Below, in pieces: positions 22,501 to 28,500 of a stretch of DNA of 64,000 bases (its first letter is position 1; every line of letters starts with the position of its first letter). The stretch spans positions 248,001 to 312,000 of the forward strand of contig CAJNDS010002641.1 of the NCBI GenBank assembly GCA_905221605.1, read 5' to 3'. The notes under the pieces are model-generated. The model ran no database searches and was not told the origin of the DNA. It saw nothing but the letters and a program-made list of their open reading frames with translations. This stretch comes from Symbiodinium natans (taxonomy: Eukaryota; Sar; Dinophyceae; Suessiales; Symbiodiniaceae). Position numbers and translations under genes: made by a program.

Positions 22501-25500
22501 TGAGCGTCTACGAAGAGCTGCGTAGAGAGGACATCGTCAAGAAGCTTCTGCAGTCTCCGCTGTGGAGCGCGAAGGAAGCGAAGGCAAAGAGACCTCAGCT
22601 TATGAAGGACAGGGACGAGCAGGACACTGACGATGAAGAGGGCAGGGCCTATGTAACATTGGGGGCCTATCAACATGGAGGAATAGTCAACTTGACGAAT
22701 GCCACCCACAAGTTTGAGGAGGAGGCCATGCTTGTCGCAGAGCTCATCAAGCGAGACCACCCGCTATGCACCTTTACCTCCGTGACCTTGGTGAAGAACA
22801 GCATGATGCCTATTCATCGGGACAACTTCAACAAGAAGGACTCGCTCAATCTCATCTCGCCTCTCTCAGTCACCAAGGGGAGCATGATATGGCAAGAAAT
22901 GCAACCCGGAGATGAGTTTGGAGGGCGCTACGAGAGTCGAATTGTCAGGGAAAGAGAAGTCCCTGGGCAGCTGTTCAGCGTCGAAAGGCCGGCGCAGGTT
23001 ATGCCCAAAAGATTGCATCAGCCTGTACCAGGTGAGCCAGGAGATCGGATCCTAGCGGTGGCGTACACCATAGCGCGAGACGCTCAACTGGACCAAGGAG
23101 TTCGAGATCAGCTTCATAGCTTGGGGTTTGTCCTGCCGAGGTTGAAGACCGAGATTGTCGATGCGAAGGTCGGCCCTGAGGAGGAGCAGGAAGCAACGCC
23201 CATGAGTATCTCGAGAAGATCTTCGCCGTCCGGGCAAATGGGTGGAGCCAGAACGGATTGCATGGTCGTTCCTGGTGGGAAGGTACGCTTAGATTTGAAG
23301 TGGGACATGAGCTACCAGCCTGAAGGTCCAGAACCGCATGAAGAACGACTGTCAGTTGGAGAAAGAGAAGATATGCAAGACAGAGTAGTTGCGTTGCGCA
23401 GGCTGCTGGCTGAGGAGCAACAACTGGCTGACGAGCAGTCAGAAGACGTCGCCGTGGACCTGAAGTACAGCGAGCGCTTGATGGATGCCGAGGAAGAGCT
23501 GGATTTCTTGCAGGAGACCCTGGAAAGAGACGCGCGCAGGGAGATCAAGGAAGGCGTTTCGGCTCTATGGGGTCATGGCAAGAGGATAGCCAAGATAGCA
23601 GCGTCCGATGTAACCACGGAGAACGTCGAGGGGCTATTGCAGAACCTAAAGGGGGCGTTGACGGTCACGCACACGGTGTCTCTGGCGGAGGTGAAGCAGA
23701 ACATCAAGAAGTGGAAGCCAAGCATCGCCAAGGAGATTAACCACCTGGAGGGCAACGGGACACTTGTGCCGATACCGTTAGCGCAAGCTAGAGACATGAG
23801 CTCGAGGGGGGAGGTGGTGCTGGTGCCAGCCAAAACGGTGCATACCGTAAAGCCACCCGATCCTGAGATGCTGTGTGATCAACCAAAAGAGGAACCCCTG
23901 ATGAAAAGCGCTGACGATGAGGCGAAGATTTGCAAGCGGAAGACCAGGCTGGTGATCTGCGGCAACTACATCAAGGGAGATGTGGACGTGTTCACCACAG
24001 CGGCATCGGCAGAGAGTCTGAGATGTGGACTGGCCGTTGCGGCCAAGCGTCGGTGGTCAGCAGCGATCACAGACATCAATTCGGCGTTCACTCTGACCCC
24101 GATGACAGAGTCATCAGTGCGCTACGCTATAACCATCCCAAGGGTGGTGGTCGATGCAGACTGCGCGCAGCCGGACACTGCCTATCTGGTCGAAAGAGTC
24201 TTGTACGGCTTGAGGGAGGCACCGCGTCTTTGGGGGAACTTTAGAGATCGCCGCATAAAGGGAGCGAAGATCACCATCGAGGGCATCGTCTACAAGTTCG
24301 TGCAGATGGAGACTGACAACGCAGTATGGCGGTTGGTTGGCGAGCGCAACGAGCAAGAGACCATCGGAATGATGATTGTCTATGTGGACGACGTTATGTT
24401 CTTGGGTGAAGACTATGCCATAAAGGCGATGTACCACTGGATCACCAAGGGAGAAGGAGAAGAACCGGGATGGAAGTGCTCCGAGCTCGAGTGGGTGACC
24501 AGTGAAAGGCCAGCGCGTTATTTGGGAATGGAGGTGAGGTGCCGAAGGGAAGGGCGCTACGTCTTCTACCACATAAGCCAAGCGGGATACATCGCCGACC
24601 TCATCCGGGAGTATGCCATGGAGAATGAAAGGCCTTCGATGGTGCCGGCGACAAAGGACTACATGCCGACCTATGAAGACCAGGACGCCTGCGGAGACGA
24701 AGAGCAAGTGCGGCTGGCGCAGAAATGCGCAGGGGAACTGTTATGGTTGTCGACCCGGACTCGACCCGACATAGGGTTTGCAACAAATCATGTTTGCGCG
24801 GCGGCGGCTCGGGACCCAGAAGGCGCGCAGAAGCTGGCACGACTAGTACGTCGCTATCTGGCAACCACTCCTTCGATGGGATTGTCGTACTATGGGCTGG
24901 CTGATCCTGTCGTGGCTTTCAGTGACGCGAGCTTCGCTCCGAGTGGCGATAAGTCATTTGGATGCAGCGCAGCTGCCCTCTATGGGGGCTTTGTTGCGTG
25001 GCGTATGACTCGCCAACCGCTGATAACGCTGTCAGTGGCAGAGGCGGAGTTGTATGAGTTGGTAGCTGCGCACCAGTTGGCCTTGGGAATCCAAACATGG
25101 ATGGAAGAAATCGAGCCTGGCATCGTCCCGATCGTCAAGGCTGACAATATGGCTGCGGTGGGGCTCGCTACAACTGCCCCCGGGTCATGGAAGACCCGAC
25201 ACCTGAGGGTGCGGGCGCGCTACATCAGGCAGGAAATTAGCCAGGGCACTCTCCTTGTGGCGCACACACCAGGAGAAGAACAACCTGCAGATTTAGGCAC
25301 CAAACCAATCCCGGCGCCCAGACTGCAGATCCTGAGAGGACTATGGCACATGAAGACCGTTGAGGAGTTCCTTGGAGAGGGTGAGACCGAAGTTGTGGTG
25401 GATGGGGCGAAGCCTTCGGCCGAAATGGCGTCGAAGGTTATGGCGCTGTGCGTGGTTTGCTCGATGATGCAAGGGGCAAGGGCGTCGGAGACAAAGGGGG

Positions 25501-28500
25501 CAATGGAGTTGGACTACAGCGTGGAGTTCTACGTGGTGATGGCCGTTTGCGTAGCGGCGATGCTGGGAGTGTGGGAGTTTGGAAAGTGGGCGTTGGGCCA
25601 TCTTTGCTGCAGTCGTGATGAAGTGGCGGTGCAGCGAGCGAGGCGGCTGCTGCGCATCCGCGACCAGACAGCCAGAGCACTGCAGCAAGAGCTCGCCAAC
25701 ATGACCGAGAACCCCCAAGGACCAGCTCGTGGTGAGGATCAAGCTACAACGACTACCAGCGCGGGAACGATGACGACGCAGACGCCTCCGGAACCGGCAG
25801 AACATCCCCACCAGCTACAACAAGAGGACGTGCCAGCGGCCGAGGCGCTTCGCAACAACTACACGTTCAGGTGCCTGCCAAAAACCTTCGTGATGTCCGA
25901 ACATGGAGACAGAGTGCATGTGACCAATGAGTGCTATGGTTTGAGAAACGCTAACAAGGCGAGACTGAGGCACCTACAGTATTGTGTCTGTTGTGCAGGA
26001 AGGTATCCCCTGTACTACAGAACGCCGTTTGGAGATCCCCCACTTGGATGACCCATCTTCAGGGCGAAAGCCTACCTTCAAGGGCAGGGTGGGGGACTGT
26101 GCATCAGGAAGTGCATTTCACGAGAGCGACTCCCGAAATGAGGAGGAGTGTTGATGCACATTTGTTTTTAGGCGAGCAGACATGCCATGTAAAGCGGGGT
26201 ATGCATCGCCGCTTGTACCTTTGATCAAAGGGGTGGGCTACGGATGACCCTTGAGCAGCACAAATCGAGAAGTGTACATGCCAGGTGCAGCGCAAGGGAA
26301 GCCCATGTATAGAGGCAGAGAAGCACTTTGCAGTCGTGTGAATCCCGAAAGAAACAATCCGAAATTCGATGAGCCATGTCCGCGTTTGAGCCTGCTCTAG
26401 AAGCAGCGATGATAGCTGGTTCGGGCCCTGTGCATCCGCAGTTCTGGGTTCCAATTATAGCTACTTATACCTAAATGGTATATACCTTTTTCCAGGGTCT
26501 ACTCCAAAAGTAGGGTATAGACCGTGTTTCGACTTTGGGTGCTCTCTTCAGGCGTGCTAGCCCTTGCACCGGACCTTCCCGCGCGTCTAGCGAACCCCCG
26601 CTGCTGGAAAGCAGCCCCTGACCCCTCTACTCCTGATTCAACAGCCCAAGTCTCTTAGTAAGCAATTATAGGACCTTGTGTCCAACTCATCGGATGTATT
26701 TGAGGCACCTTTGACAATAGGGGTACTATGATCCCTTTTAAGGACTGGTAGTAGAAGGAGGAACATCCCAACCTACAGCCCTCAACCCTAAACCCTAAAG
26801 CCTAAACCCTAAACCCTAAACCCAAAACCCAAAACCATCCCAAGGTACTTCAGGTCTTCATGTAAACCCGGTTCTACCCTGACCCCTCCACCACTGGGAG
26901 GTGAGGCTGCCGAGCTGGCGAGCGAACTGCGAGGCCCGGAAGACTTTAGGGTTTAGGGTTTAGGGGGGTTGAAGAACCAGGGCTGTTGCCCCCTTCTAGA
27001 AAGTATCAGGCGCATTTCCCCTTTCAAGGGACTGAAAACAATGTTGGAACTTGCAGGCCACATTCGCGAGGCCTTGATGTCGCCGCACGCAGCCGGGCAG
27101 CAAACAGGAGATGCTACACTGAATTGGGAAAGGCGTCCCTTTCTGTAATGAAACAGCCGTACAGTCGGGGGGAAGCTTTTGATGAAGGCGTCCCCTTTTG
27201 CATTTAGATGGGGATGCAGAGGTTCGCTGTATCTGACGTGTTGATTTGTAGTACAAGCTCAGTACTGGAAGTTACGTTTCCGTGCCCGGGCTGGATGTTG
27301 ATCGATTTGTAGTACAAGAGAAGTATAGGAATCGATCTTTCCATGAGCCGGCTGGATCTTCGTTGGTTTGTAGTACAAGCTTAGTACTGGAATCGGTGTT
27401 TCTGTGAGCTGGCTGTTTTTTTATTTGTAGTACAAGTTAGTACTGGAATCGACGTTTCCCTGAGCCGGCTGGATTCGCATTGGTTGTAGCACACGCTTAG
27501 TACTGGAATCGGCGTCTCCGTGCTTTTTGGTAGCTTTAGAAGCTCCTGGAACGAGCGTTTCCTTCGGGGAATGTGGGCGGGCACATGTTTTCATGGTGTT
27601 GTAGTAGGCCTTTGGGGAGCTGCGTTCGTTGCAGCATGGCATGTCTAACGTAGTTTCTCGTCATACGCATGCCCTTCTGCGGGCGGCGTTGACTTGGGGA
27701 GTGATGCCGCAGGGTCGCCTTCGACAACTTAATGGTCCAACGGCGTTCATTGGGGTTTAACACTCTTTGAACAATTAGGCCGCCTTTCCCGGCCAGGTAC
27801 ATGAAACTATTCCAGTAGACTCCGAAGCTAGGAAGGGTCCATTGTTTGGGCGCTTCTGTGGTATCTCCATGATGCCTCTAGGCCAGGGTGTCTTTTGGGG
27901 TAAGCTTCGAAGAGCATCTGTCGCGAAGCCCATAATTGGCCATAGGAGCGCGTCTATAACCCTAAACTGCTAGTCCTATAAGCTCCTTGCTACGCGGGAC
28001 CTACCCGTGCCTCCGCCTCCGAGATGCACCCTCGTGATATTGAGCTAAAACCTCAACCTCGCATGTATTCAGAGGGCATCTGCCTGGCCCACTCATGAAG
28101 GCCAACTACGTGGCACAAAAAATCGTGACCCAATTGCACCTCGGCAGCATGTGGGGTTTTAGCAAGGCTTCGGGCTTGCACCCGACTGAAACAACGGGTG
28201 GAAGGTGTAAGGAAAGGACCTTAAGTGCGTCTTGACTATTCCAGTCCTTAGGCTTGAAATCTCTGCAAGATCCGAGGCTCTGGCTTGCCGATCACCCAAA
28301 CCCAAAGCCTTCTACTACTAATTGCTTAAGAACCCCGAAAAAAAGTGATCCCTTTACTACCCTTAGAAGGAAGAGTGTTTTCTCATGTGGGGTGTTTAAG
28401 CAAATAGTAGTTTAAGGACATGGAACAGCTGCAGCTTCGTGGCAGATGAACTGGAGGGCCTTGCGTCGAAGTTTGCTCGCCACCGATTTGGATGCCGTAT

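Larger units (their letters stand above)
16825..26440 (+). mobile_element. Complete Ty1/copia-type LTR retrotransposon (9,616 bp)
   Basis: Two 292-bp LTRs (TG...CA), which look identical base for base, flank one uninterrupted 2,999-codon polyprotein. A 5-bp target duplication (GTTCT) and a GAGGAGGAG purine tract at the 3' LTR are present. The domain order gag-PR-IN-RT-RNaseH puts it in Ty1/copia. Two extra enzyme-like segments and a C-terminal membrane/cysteine tail make it larger than typical copia elements (about 5 kb). Identical LTRs and an open frame point to very recent insertion. It lies in sense orientation in an intron of the PUF gene. Confidence 0.97.

Noticed and set aside
27243-27520. 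CRISPR-like array
   Set aside because: Units are contiguous minisatellite copies that all diverge together, without distinct spacers, in a eukaryotic intron.
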